From contig JAISBG010000219.1 of the NCBI GenBank assembly GCA_031266315.1, positions 1 through 5,220 of the forward strand: 5,220 nt of DNA, in the 5' to 3' direction. Source of the DNA: Planctomycetaceae bacterium (lineage in GTDB: Bacteria > Planctomycetota > Planctomycetia > Pirellulales > Thermoguttaceae). The position numbers and the translations under genes were made by a program. The first letter of the stretch is position 1; each line of letters begins with the position of its first letter. This document shows positions 1 through 4,819 of the stretch, piece after piece. The notes beneath the pieces are model-generated. The model had not been told where the DNA came from. It made no database searches and saw only the letters and a program-made list of their open reading frames with translations.

Positions 1-56
1 TTAATCTAATTCACTGTCGGCGAGTACGCCGACGCGACCTTTTAGCAAAAGGTCGC
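1..56 (-). repeat. Family A palindromic unit, inverted copy (two hairpins)
   Basis: Reading the minus strand, this copy matches the units at 4445-4500 and 4684-4742, so it lies in opposite orientation to them. On the plus strand it shows a 7-bp stem GTCGGCG/CGCCGAC (16-22 with 27-33, loop AGTA). A 10-bp stem GCGACCTTTT/AAAAGGTCGC follows directly (34-43 with 47-56, loop AGC). The first 15 bases match the tail of the other copies, which read AGTGAATCAGATTAA or close to it on the opposite strand. The unit may begin before the window. No protein is encoded here. Confidence 0.85.
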
Positions 57-80
57 CTACCTATCTACCTACTTACCTAC
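57..80. repeat. Imperfect CTAC tetranucleotide microsatellite, six units
   Basis: The stretch reads CTAC CTAT CTAC CTAC TTAC CTAC. It sits exactly at the outer edge of the family A hairpin, where other copies carry CCCACC. It may have grown by slippage from that short motif. A smaller ACTA repeat at about 4673-4682 occupies a comparable junction. Confidence 0.8.
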
Positions 81-93
81 CTTAGGATTACCA

Positions 94-143
94 ATTTGAC
101 TATTCCGGTGGAAAACACCTAATCCGGTAGAATCAGCAATTTT
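94..143 (+). repeat. Family B dispersed repeat, copy 1
   Basis: This 50-base stretch matches 1931-1980 with three mismatches. Its core (101-136) runs from TATTCCGGTGG to CCGGTAGAATCAG. The core is itself an imperfect dyad: outer ATTC/GAAT, CCGG/CCGG, and an alternative inner GGTG/CACC pairing. It lies about 44 bases beyond the stop codon of the minus-strand gene at 187-414, and family A hairpins lie just outside it. Both neighbouring repeat families therefore occur together here, as they do at 1763-1980. Confidence 0.85.
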
Positions 144-186
144 TTTAGTTAAAGTGTTAAACGAGACAACAACGTGCTGTTATTTT

Positions 187-414
187 TCATCTGTCCAGTT
201 CCTTGTCAGAGTGTTTTCGTTCTAAAAAATTATCAACGGACATTTCGGGATAATCAGCAAACATTCCGCGTAAACCTTTGGTGCAGTCGGATGTTTCTTT
301 GACGGGTATGAGTTGAATGATTCCGTCTGATTTACGTAGGCGTACTCTTTCGGTTGGAATTAACCGAAACAAAATCTCCGGTAACGATTTCGTATTCATA
401 ACACGATCAGTCAT
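187..414 (-). CDS. Small VapB-like antitoxin candidate, orphan
   Basis: This gene encodes a 75-residue hydrophilic protein with no signal peptide or membrane segment. Residues 26-40 (RLRKSDGIIQLIPVK) look like a short beta-rich segment of the kind found in AbrB/VapB-type small antitoxins. The C-terminal part, LRGMFADYPEMSVDNFLERK followed by a charged KELDR end, resembles the toxin-wrapping tail of many antitoxins partnered with PIN-domain (VapC) toxins. This is recognition by eye only. The start at 412-414 is supported by AGGAG at 424-428 with a 9-base spacer. No toxin follows. An ATG overlaps the stop codon in the ATGA arrangement usual for toxin-antitoxin pairs, but its frame ends after 13 codons and the DNA then runs into repeats. 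The gene is probably real, while the antitoxin role is tentative. It could instead be a solitary regulator. Confidence 0.6.
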   Translation of the reverse strand: MTDRVMNTKSLPEILFRLIPTERVRLRKSDGIIQLIPVKETSDCTKGLRGMFADYPEMSVDNFLERKHSDKELDR

Positions 415-423
415 TAAGTATTA

Positions 424-428
424 CTCCT
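424..428 (-). promoter_or_regulatory. Ribosome binding site of the antitoxin-like gene
   Basis: On the minus strand AGGAG lies nine bases before the ATG at 412-414. It favours this first ATG over the second one five codons later. Confidence 0.7.
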
Positions 429-518
429 GATTAAAATTTATTTTTTATTAACCACAAAAGAAGAATGGAAAGGCAAACGCGAAAGTAAGATTGGTGAATT
501 GTTAAAGTTTCAAACGAT

Positions 519-548
519 ACAATACGGTGCTGCCTCGCGTTTGCTCAA
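519..548 (-). promoter_or_regulatory. Weak candidate promoter for the antitoxin-like gene
   Basis: On the minus strand TTGAGC (543-548) is followed after 18 bases by TATTGT (519-524). Each matches the sigma70 consensus at four of six positions. Transcription would start near 512 and leave a leader of about 98 bases. The right arm of the 535-544 inverted repeat overlaps the spacer and the edge of the -35 element, which could allow regulation. This is a weak call. Confidence 0.25.
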
Positions 549-718
549 ATTCAGGTCAAGCATAACAAAAAAAATTGGTTGCGTAAAGTATCCGAGCCGG
601 CTTATCTTAGGCGTAATGCGTAAATAATCTTGAACATTGGGGATTATTATATGTAAATTTTGGAAAAATACAAAGATTTTGCGGATAATAACGATTTTAT
701 GGTCGATATAAAGAATAA

Positions 719-747
719 TCGAAAAAATTTGTTGAAAATTTTATATT
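719..747 (+). promoter_or_regulatory. Weak candidate promoter for the lipoprotein gene
   Basis: TCGAAA (719-724) and TATATT (742-747) are 17 bases apart in AT-rich DNA. A transcript starting near 754 would leave about 36 bases before the ATG at 790. The same start would make the alternative GTG at 757 almost leaderless, which slightly favours the ATG. Confidence 0.3.
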
Positions 748-789
748 TCGGCAAATGTGTTTCCATTCCCCCCAACTTTTAACTCGGCT

Positions 790-1389
790 ATGACACGTTC
801 TTTTTCCGTTTTGCAGTTTTGTTCTTTGATTTTTCTGTTTTTTTTGGTGATTGATTCAGTTGGTTGCCGAATGTGCGGAACGCAATATGATTATTGTATG
901 CCTGCTTACACGGGACGAGCGGAAGACTATCGTGGTTGTGATTCGCTATACCGTGCCGGTTCAATTTTCAGTGGTTACGGTGAAGAGATTGCGGATAACG
1001 AGGGGCAGATTATTCGGGCGACGAATGCCGGAAATTTTGGTGCGACGATACCGGTTGATCGGTTTCGTTCTAATTCGTCCCGATTGGAACCGCGTTCGGG
1101 AACACAGATCGGCAGACCGCAACTAGCACCAACACCAAACGGTAACAATAGTACCGAAGAACCGGAAAACACCATACCGGGAATCGAAGATTTACTCCGG
1201 GAAAACATTCCGGTAAAACCGGCAATTCCAACAATTCATCCGCCGCTAACACGTCAGCCCGTTGAAACAATTCCGTTTTCAGCACAATCAGGAGAACCAA
1301 CTTTCTCAATAGAAGATTTACGGCGGTTGGATCCAACGGTTACGGATATTAAAATCCTGAATGTCGAAGATTCCATCAACGCAAAGTAA
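790..1389 (+). CDS. Small cysteine-containing lipoprotein of planctomycete type, function unknown
   Basis: This gene encodes 199 residues from the ATG at 790. The same frame can be extended to a GTG at 757, which adds 11 residues. The ATG is preferred because it puts the basic MTRS end directly before the hydrophobic core (residues 7-21). Neither start has a clear Shine-Dalgarno sequence. The segment ends in DSVGC, a loose lipobox with Cys26 as the likely lipidated residue. A compact Cys/Tyr motif follows, RMCGTQYDYC (28-36, Cys29 and Cys36), then Cys50 and RAGSIFSGYGE (55-65). Residues about 90-170 are rich in Pro, Asn, Thr and Ser and look disordered. A short ordered C-terminal segment, FSIEDLRRLDPTVTDIKIL, lies at about 172-190. 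I recall similar short exported proteins in Planctomycetota with a GCRMC-YDYC opening, but no function is known to me. It is probably anchored in a membrane facing the periplasm. The gene is monocistronic and ends in the terminator at 1482-1526. Confidence 0.75.
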   Translation: MTRSFSVLQFCSLIFLFFLVIDSVGCRMCGTQYDYCMPAYTGRAEDYRGCDSLYRAGSIFSGYGEEIADNEGQIIRATNAGNFGATIPVDRFRSNSSRLEPRSGTQIGRPQLAPTPNGNNSTEEPENTIPGIEDLLRENIPVKPAIPTIHPPLTRQPVETIPFSAQSGEPTFSIEDLRRLDPTVTDIKILNVEDSINAK

Positions 1390-1481
1390 TTCGTATCTTT
1401 TGCAATTTATTCTCTCTGAGATTTTGAAAGTCTCGGCGGTCTAACAGCGAACTTGGTTGGGAAAATTTTCTGAAATATCAA

Positions 1482-1526
1482 AAAAACCTTCGTTTTCGGT
1501 ATGAAATACAGAAAACGAAGGTTTTT
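1482..1526. terminator. Bidirectional intrinsic terminator between convergent genes
   Basis: This is a perfect 16-bp inverted repeat, AAAAACCTTCGTTTTC (1482-1497) with its complement at 1511-1526, around a 13-base loop. The outer ends give a T-run on both strands, so it can end the lipoprotein transcript on the plus strand and the tRNA transcript on the minus strand. It lies 93 bases after the lipoprotein stop and 21 bases after the tRNA 3' end. Confidence 0.85.
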
Positions 1527-1546
1527 CATAAAAAAATTATTCATAA

Positions 1547-1629
1547 TAGCCGAGGCGGGAGTCGAACCCGCACGACCTTGCGGTCAGGGGATTTTAAATC
1601 CCCAGCGTATGCCATTTCGCCACTCGGCC
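1547..1629 (-). tRNA. tRNA-Leu (anticodon UAA)
   Basis: The minus strand folds into a class II tRNA of 83 bases. The acceptor stem pairs GGCCGAG with CTCGGCT (first pair G-U), and A is the discriminator base. The D stem is GCG/CGC, with GG in the loop. The anticodon stem GGGGA/TCCCC encloses TTTAAAA, so the anticodon is TAA. The long variable arm GACC-GCAA-GGTC is typical of leucine tRNA. The T arm is GCGGG-TTCGACT-CCCGC. CCA is not encoded. The molecule decodes UUA and, by wobble, UUG. All stems are intact and no intron is seen. The gene stands alone, with its own promoter and a shared terminator. Confidence 0.97.
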
Positions 1630-1642
1630 TTTTATGGGTTTC

Positions 1643-1670
1643 AATTTATCACAACAAAACATCTTGTCAA
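1643..1670 (-). promoter_or_regulatory. Promoter of tRNA-Leu
   Basis: On the minus strand a perfect TTGACA (1665-1670) is followed after 16 bases by TAAATT (1643-1648). The predicted start near 1636 lies about seven bases before the mature tRNA, which fits a short 5' leader. Confidence 0.7.
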
Positions 1671-1762
1671 GAGTCAGTAGGATTGCAACAGGCAATGCTT
1701 TTCCTTTCGTATTGATTTAATAACAGAATATTTCATTTTTATTTTTTAAAAGGGCAAACTGA

Positions 1763-1855
1763 TTGGAGTCAATGAAGAGTCAACCGGCACAACCTTTCAG
1801 CGAAGTTTTTGATAAATAGCCCACCTCTTTTCGTATGTTTCGTGTTTAAAACGAA
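1763..1855 (-). repeat. Degenerate family A copy
   Basis: This stretch aligns with 4770-4857. Both contain GGAGTC, then GAGTCAACCGGC, a hairpin region with AACCTTTCAGCGAAG (or CGACCCTTCAGCGAAG), CCCACC, and a shared flank ending in TTTCGTGTT. Here the right half of the main stem is replaced by TTTTTGATAAATA, so the hairpin no longer closes. It looks like an old, decayed copy. Because the flank beyond CCCACC is also shared, the repeat unit is longer than the hairpins alone. Confidence 0.65.
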
Positions 1856-1860
1856 CTTTT

Positions 1861-1973
1861 CTGATTCTATCGGATTAGGTGTCTCCCAGCGGAATAGTAA
1901 TTTTCGTTAAAGGTTGCCCACCTGATGAATATTTGACAATTCCGGTGGGAAACACCTAATCCGGTAGAATCAG
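1861..1973. repeat. Inverted pair of family B copies next to the TPR gene stop
   Basis: The arms are 1861-1896 and 1938-1973, matching at 32 of 36 positions as inverted copies around 41 bases. The right arm belongs to the 50-base match 1931-1980 shared with 94-143. That match runs into the TPR gene stop codon (1979-1981). On the minus strand the inverted repeat starts five bases after that stop, so the transcript could fold into a long hairpin that protects or ends the message. It has no proper T-run, so I do not call it a terminator. The layout also resembles a very small terminal-inverted-repeat element. Confidence 0.8.
1906..1922 (-). repeat. Half of a family A hairpin inside the family B pair
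   Basis: This is the exact 17-base reverse complement of 4424-4440, which reads GGTGGGCAACCTTTAAC. It carries one arm of a family A stem and the GGTGG edge, with no partner arm. Both places break off at the same base. This links families A and B in one composite. Confidence 0.7.
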
Positions 1974-1978
1974 GAATT

Positions 1979-4162
1979 TTATTGGGCGGATTCGTGGATA
2001 TTGGCGGCTAATTTGGAATAACGTTCGGCAATATCTGTTTTTCCGGTTTCGCGATACATATTGGCAAGATTTGAATACGGAATTGAAAGAGCCGATTCGT
2101 CAACGATTTTGTTTTTGACTCCGCGTTCAATTTGTTTCAATCCGCGTTCGGTCAACCGGATTGCTTCTTCACGCTGATCGGTCATCCAGTACGAAACTCC
2201 CATACTGACTAAAGTTTCCCCCAGTCTTCCGAGTGCTTCGGGGTTGATTTTCGGTAACAGTTTTTCAAAGACCGGTTTGGCTAAATCAAACCACTCAATC
2301 GCCGCCCGATGATTTTGGTTGCCAATCGCATGAATGGCTCCCAACCGAAAATATAACCGCCCAAGAAGATAAAAATCCGTATCACTTTTTCGATCTTTAA
2401 TTCCCGCTTCCATGTAGTCCGCTGTAATCTCTCCATACTTCAATGCCGCAGAGTAATTCTTACGAAGTTGGAAAATCTGTACGGCATCGTAAAGCGAAAG
2501 ACTGGTTTCCCATTGATATCTTCGTTGTAAGATCGGATCACGAGTTGATTCGATCAAATCGTTACCGGTATTCATTACGTCGTCAATATAGATTTCCATA
2601 TCTTCTTGTTCCGGTAATCCGACTTGCGCGGCAAGAACACAAACCGCAATTTTGAACTGATATTCATTGGAAAACCGTTTGGCGGCAATCATTTCTATAT
2701 CTTTTGTAATTTCTCTTGCTCTGGAGATCCATTTTTCGATGGATTCTTCTTTCTTGTCCCAACGTCCCCACGCCACATCACGCGCGGCTCCAAGATGAGC
2801 CTCAAATAAAACATCTTTCGCTGTTTGCCGGATTGTTTGGTTGTCGTGATCAATCAGACTCATTGCCAACCGGATTGAGTCGGAATGACATTCGATGGCA
2901 ATTTCGTAATCAGGATTTTGACTCGTTCGGTAAAGGTCTCCAAGCATGGAAAGAGCGCGGGCTTTTTCGTGCGGATAACGATCACAAATTCCAATCGTTT
3001 CCTCCAAATAAAGTTTCGCTTCTTCAATCCGATTCATTCGAATCAATGATTGAATGTACGTTAAATGATAAGCCGGACGCCGTTCATCAAGTTTGATGGA
3101 ACGTTCCGCGTGAATAAGAGCCGCATCGACATTCCCCGACATCATTTCGATTTGCGCAAGTAACCAAAATGCTTTGGCGTCATCGGGATTGATTCGAATT
3201 GCGTCACGCAAATCCCGCAAGGCTTCACTGGGTTGGTCGTTTAGGGTTGCTTCGGCACGGAGGACGAAAGGTTCCGACGAAACCGGTTCAATACCAATCT
3301 GTTTCACAAGCAAACTGTCGTCATCGGAGGGTGCGAAAAGGAACAAAACTCCTTTTTCAGGAAACACTTCGCCAATAATTGCTCCGGTTTCGTCTGGAAT
3401 GAGTACGGGTTTTGCTTTGAGCAATTCTGTTTTGAGAACTTCCCGAACCTGTTCTTCGGGAAAAGGTTCGTCAAGTTGAACAACAATTGACTTTACGACC
3501 CGATCTTTAAAAATCACTTCGATGTGACTCAGAATTTCCGTTGCATAAAGATGTGCCGGTAAATTATCAACGGTTGTTTTTTGAAGCGGTTCACCCCAAA
3601 GTTCGGACAGATGTTTCAAGGTGGTTTCACCCGGAATAACACCTTGAAACGCTGCGGTTCGGACGGGCGGATGATACGGATCAATATTCTGATTATCTGT
3701 TACGGACGGATCAGCCACCGGACGCGGTTTCATTATTTCCGACACGGATTCCAACTGTTCCGGTAAATCCGGCGGCAACGGCGGTTTCGACATGGTTTTT
3801 TCAGATGTTCGTGAAGGAACCGCCGCCGCAACACGCAATGACGGAGTCACATCGCTCACCTGAACAGTTCGGCTTTCGTCCAACTCGCCAACCGCTGACC
3901 GGATTGTTGCGGTGTTCGCAACCGTTTCCGGTGTTGGCGTATCCACGTAACGGCGGCTGATTGCCGAATCGGTTTTACTCTGAAGTTGTGTTGTTACATA
4001 ACCCACCGGTCCATCTTCGAGATAGACAAGCAATGGGTAATTCGAAGGTTCTCCTGAACCTTTGAGTCGGTTCGGCGGCATCAAAACTTCTTCAGCAAGC
4101 AATGATCCGCAAACGGTAATTAACGCTGTAACAAGCCAAAAACGATAAATCGGAAAATTCAT
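1979..4162 (-). CDS. Exported tetratricopeptide repeat protein
   Basis: This gene encodes 727 residues from the ATG at 4160-4162. The frame extends six codons upstream to a TTG, but GGAG at 4170-4173, seven bases before the ATG, fixes the start. Residues 1-23 form a Sec signal peptide (basic start, hydrophobic core, cut after LLA). Residues 24-170 are a low-complexity Pro/Ser/Thr/Val linker. Residues 172-285 form a folded domain opening with FQGVIPGETTLKHLSELWGEP and rich in beta-strand patterns (HIEVIFKDRVVKSIVVQL), reminiscent of SmpA/BamE-like modules in which a gene product is tested by a PG-T-V-WG-P motif. TPR units follow at about 295-415, a more diverged helical stretch at 420-570, and further TPRs at 596-725 (for example LGRLYFRLGAIHAIGNQNHR and YSNLANMYRETGKTDIAERY). 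The protein has no catalytic motif, so it is probably a periplasmic or surface scaffold for protein contacts. Partners are unknown. The gene is monocistronic, and its 3' end abuts a family B repeat. Confidence 0.85.
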   Translation of the reverse strand: MNFPIYRFWLVTALITVCGSLLAEEVLMPPNRLKGSGEPSNYPLLVYLEDGPVGYVTTQLQSKTDSAISRRYVDTPTPETVANTATIRSAVGELDESRTVQVSDVTPSLRVAAAVPSRTSEKTMSKPPLPPDLPEQLESVSEIMKPRPVADPSVTDNQNIDPYHPPVRTAAFQGVIPGETTLKHLSELWGEPLQKTTVDNLPAHLYATEILSHIEVIFKDRVVKSIVVQLDEPFPEEQVREVLKTELLKAKPVLIPDETGAIIGEVFPEKGVLFLFAPSDDDSLLVKQIGIEPVSSEPFVLRAEATLNDQPSEALRDLRDAIRINPDDAKAFWLLAQIEMMSGNVDAALIHAERSIKLDERRPAYHLTYIQSLIRMNRIEEAKLYLEETIGICDRYPHEKARALSMLGDLYRTSQNPDYEIAIECHSDSIRLAMSLIDHDNQTIRQTAKDVLFEAHLGAARDVAWGRWDKKEESIEKWISRAREITKDIEMIAAKRFSNEYQFKIAVCVLAAQVGLPEQEDMEIYIDDVMNTGNDLIESTRDPILQRRYQWETSLSLYDAVQIFQLRKNYSAALKYGEITADYMEAGIKDRKSDTDFYLLGRLYFRLGAIHAIGNQNHRAAIEWFDLAKPVFEKLLPKINPEALGRLGETLVSMGVSYWMTDQREEAIRLTERGLKQIERGVKNKIVDESALSIPYSNLANMYRETGKTDIAERYSKLAANIHESAQ

Positions 4163-4169
4163 CCTTGTT

Positions 4170-4173
4170 CTCC
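4170..4173 (-). promoter_or_regulatory. Ribosome binding site that decides the TPR gene start
   Basis: GGAG on the minus strand lies seven bases before the ATG at 4160-4162. It lies inside the six-codon extension that would start from TTG at 4178-4180. This supports the shorter protein, which also begins with a regular signal peptide. Confidence 0.75.
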
Positions 4174-4207
4174 GATGCAAGAATTTAGGAAAAAATAGGT
4201 TGCCGAC

Positions 4208-4236
4208 ACTTTACCGTTTATTAGAAAACGTGTCCA
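4208..4236 (-). promoter_or_regulatory. Candidate promoter of the TPR gene
   Basis: On the minus strand TGGACA (4231-4236, five of six consensus bases) is followed after 17 bases by TAAAGT (4208-4213, four of six). Transcription would begin near 4201 and give a leader of about 39 bases with the ribosome binding site well placed. Confidence 0.45.
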
Positions 4237-4423
4237 TAGCAATTTTCCCGATTGTTCCGTATTTTAGCGGAAAAAGGTAATCTAGTAAGATAAAAACGTA
4301 AAATAAAGAGTTTACAGAATTTTGCAAAACTCTCAAACTCACCATATCTCCTGTTTTAACACAAAGCGAACACGAGATAATGGATAATTTGTGTTGCCTT
4401 CCATTTTTGGAGTCAACAACATA

Positions 4424-4440
4424 GGTGGGCAACCTTTAAC
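4424..4440 (+). repeat. Half family A hairpin
   Basis: GGTGGGCAACCTTTAAC contains the unit edge and one stem arm only. Its exact reverse complement is at 1906-1922. Five bases after it, a full unit begins (4445). Confidence 0.65.
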
Positions 4441-4446
4441 TTTAGG

Positions 4447-4485
4447 GCGACCTTTTGCTAAAAGGTCGCGTCGGCGATAGCCGAC
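4447..4485 (+). repeat. Family A double hairpin, plus orientation
   Basis: Stem 1 is GCGACCTTTT/AAAAGGTCGC (4447-4456 with 4460-4469, loop GCT). Stem 2 is GTCGGC/GCCGAC (4470-4475 with 4480-4485, loop GATA). The tail AGTGAATCAGATTAA follows. Stem 1 is identical to that at 34-56 (inverted) and 4689-4711. Confidence 0.85.
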
Positions 4486-4504
4486 AGTGAATCAGATTAA
4501 CGAC

Positions 4505-4523
4505 GGCAAATTGTGTTGCCTTC
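4505..4523 (+). repeat. GGCAA/TTGCC mini-hairpin motif, copy 1
   Basis: GGCAAATTGTGTTGCCTTC contains a 5-bp stem GGCAA/TTGCC around ATTGTG. The motif recurs unchanged at 4638-4656 and 4747-4765, and in decayed form at about 4384-4401. It marks the middle of each family A unit. Confidence 0.8.
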
Positions 4524-4561
4524 CGTGTTGGAATCAAATTGCCGCCACCAACAGGGTACAA

Positions 4562-4600
4562 GTCGGCTATCGCCGACGCAACCGTTCAGCGAACGGTTGC
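4562..4600 (-). repeat. Family A double hairpin, minus orientation, compensated stem
   Basis: Stem 2 comes first, GTCGGC/GCCGAC (4562-4567 with 4572-4577, loop TATC). Stem 1 follows, GCAACCGTTC/GAACGGTTGC (4578-4587 with 4591-4600, loop AGC). Compared with 4447-4469 read in the same orientation, three base pairs have changed on both sides (G-C to A-T, T-A to G-C, T-A to C-G), and the stem stays perfect. Confidence 0.85.
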
Positions 4601-4637
4601 CCACCCATTTTCGCCGACTGTGAATCAGATGAACAAC

Positions 4638-4656
4638 GGCAAATTGTGTTGCCTTC
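4638..4656 (+). repeat. GGCAA/TTGCC mini-hairpin motif, copy 2
   Basis: It is identical over 19 bases to 4505-4523 and is followed by CATTTTGGAGTCGAGTA, which is also seen after the other copies with small changes. Confidence 0.8.
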
Positions 4657-4688
4657 CATTTTGGAGTCGAGTAACTAACTATAGGTGG

Positions 4689-4727
4689 GCGACCTTTTGC
4701 TAAAAGGTCGCGTCGGCATTAGCCGAC
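4689..4727 (+). repeat. Family A double hairpin, plus orientation, second copy
   Basis: Stem 1 is at 4689-4698 with 4702-4711 (loop GCT), identical to 4447-4469. Stem 2 is GTCGGC/GCCGAC at 4712-4717 with 4722-4727 (loop ATTA). The tail AGTGAACTAGATTAA carries a small change from the other copies. Confidence 0.85.
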
Positions 4728-4746
4728 AGTGAACTAGATTAACGCT

Positions 4747-4765
4747 GGCAAATTGTGTTGCCTTC
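4747..4765 (+). repeat. GGCAA/TTGCC mini-hairpin motif, copy 3
   Basis: It is identical over 19 bases to 4505-4523. It is followed by TGTTTTGGAGTCGAGTACGAGTC, which has the decayed counterpart at 1763-1781. Confidence 0.8.
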
Positions 4766-4795
4766 TGTTTTGGAGTCGAGTACGAGTCAACCGGC

Positions 4796-4819
4796 GCGAC
4801 CCTTCAGCGAAGGGATCGC
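4796..4819 (-). repeat. Family A main hairpin, minus orientation, one bulge
   Basis: GCGACCCTTC (4796-4805), loop AGC, then GAAGGGATCGC. The 10-bp stem is kept, with one bulged A at 4815. The variable pair that is T-A at 4447 and G-C at 4578 is C-G here. The second hairpin is absent; the sequence before it is GAGTCAACCGGC. Confidence 0.75.

Larger units (their letters stand above)
415..789. other. Divergent spacer with an inverted repeat and an unexplained open frame
   Basis: This spacer separates two divergently transcribed genes. A perfect 10-bp inverted repeat GCAAACGCGA/TCGCGTTTGC lies at 473-482 and 535-544, with 52 bases between the arms. A plus-strand frame is open from 418 to a TAA at 625-627. 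It has a protein-like lysine- and arginine-rich stretch from about 457 (KEEWKGKRESKIGELLKFQ and onward), but no ATG or GTG in a usable position. It could be a decayed gene fragment or chance. From about 630 to 755 the DNA is strongly AT-rich, with nothing recognisable apart from a weak promoter candidate. Confidence 0.4.

Noticed and set aside
851..1336. Frames on both strands inside the lipoprotein gene
   Set aside because: They are shadows of the lipoprotein gene, which has a signal sequence and coding-like composition in its own frame.
1547..1629. Integration site of a genomic island at the tRNA gene
   Set aside because: There is no integrase gene and no duplicated tRNA 3' end elsewhere in the window.
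1934..1965. Promoter at the TTGACA within the family B repeat
   Set aside because: No -10 element lies at a suitable distance, and a transcript would run antisense into the TPR gene 3' end. The match belongs to the repeat.
1861..1973. Intrinsic terminator of the TPR gene
   Set aside because: The hairpin arms are long with a 41-base centre, and no T-run follows on the minus strand, so I describe it only as an inverted repeat.
2443..3766. Several plus- and minus-strand frames inside the TPR gene
   Set aside because: They are shadows of the long minus-strand gene and lack their own ribosome binding sites or domains.
4211..4432. A 73-codon minus-strand frame upstream of the TPR gene
   Set aside because: It begins inside repeat DNA, has no ribosome binding site, covers the likely TPR promoter, and its protein looks like translated AT-rich spacer.
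4487..4678. A 63-codon plus-strand frame
   Set aside because: It lies wholly inside the family A cluster. Its protein repeats itself (CCLP and IVLPSILES stretches) because the DNA does, and it has no ribosome binding site.
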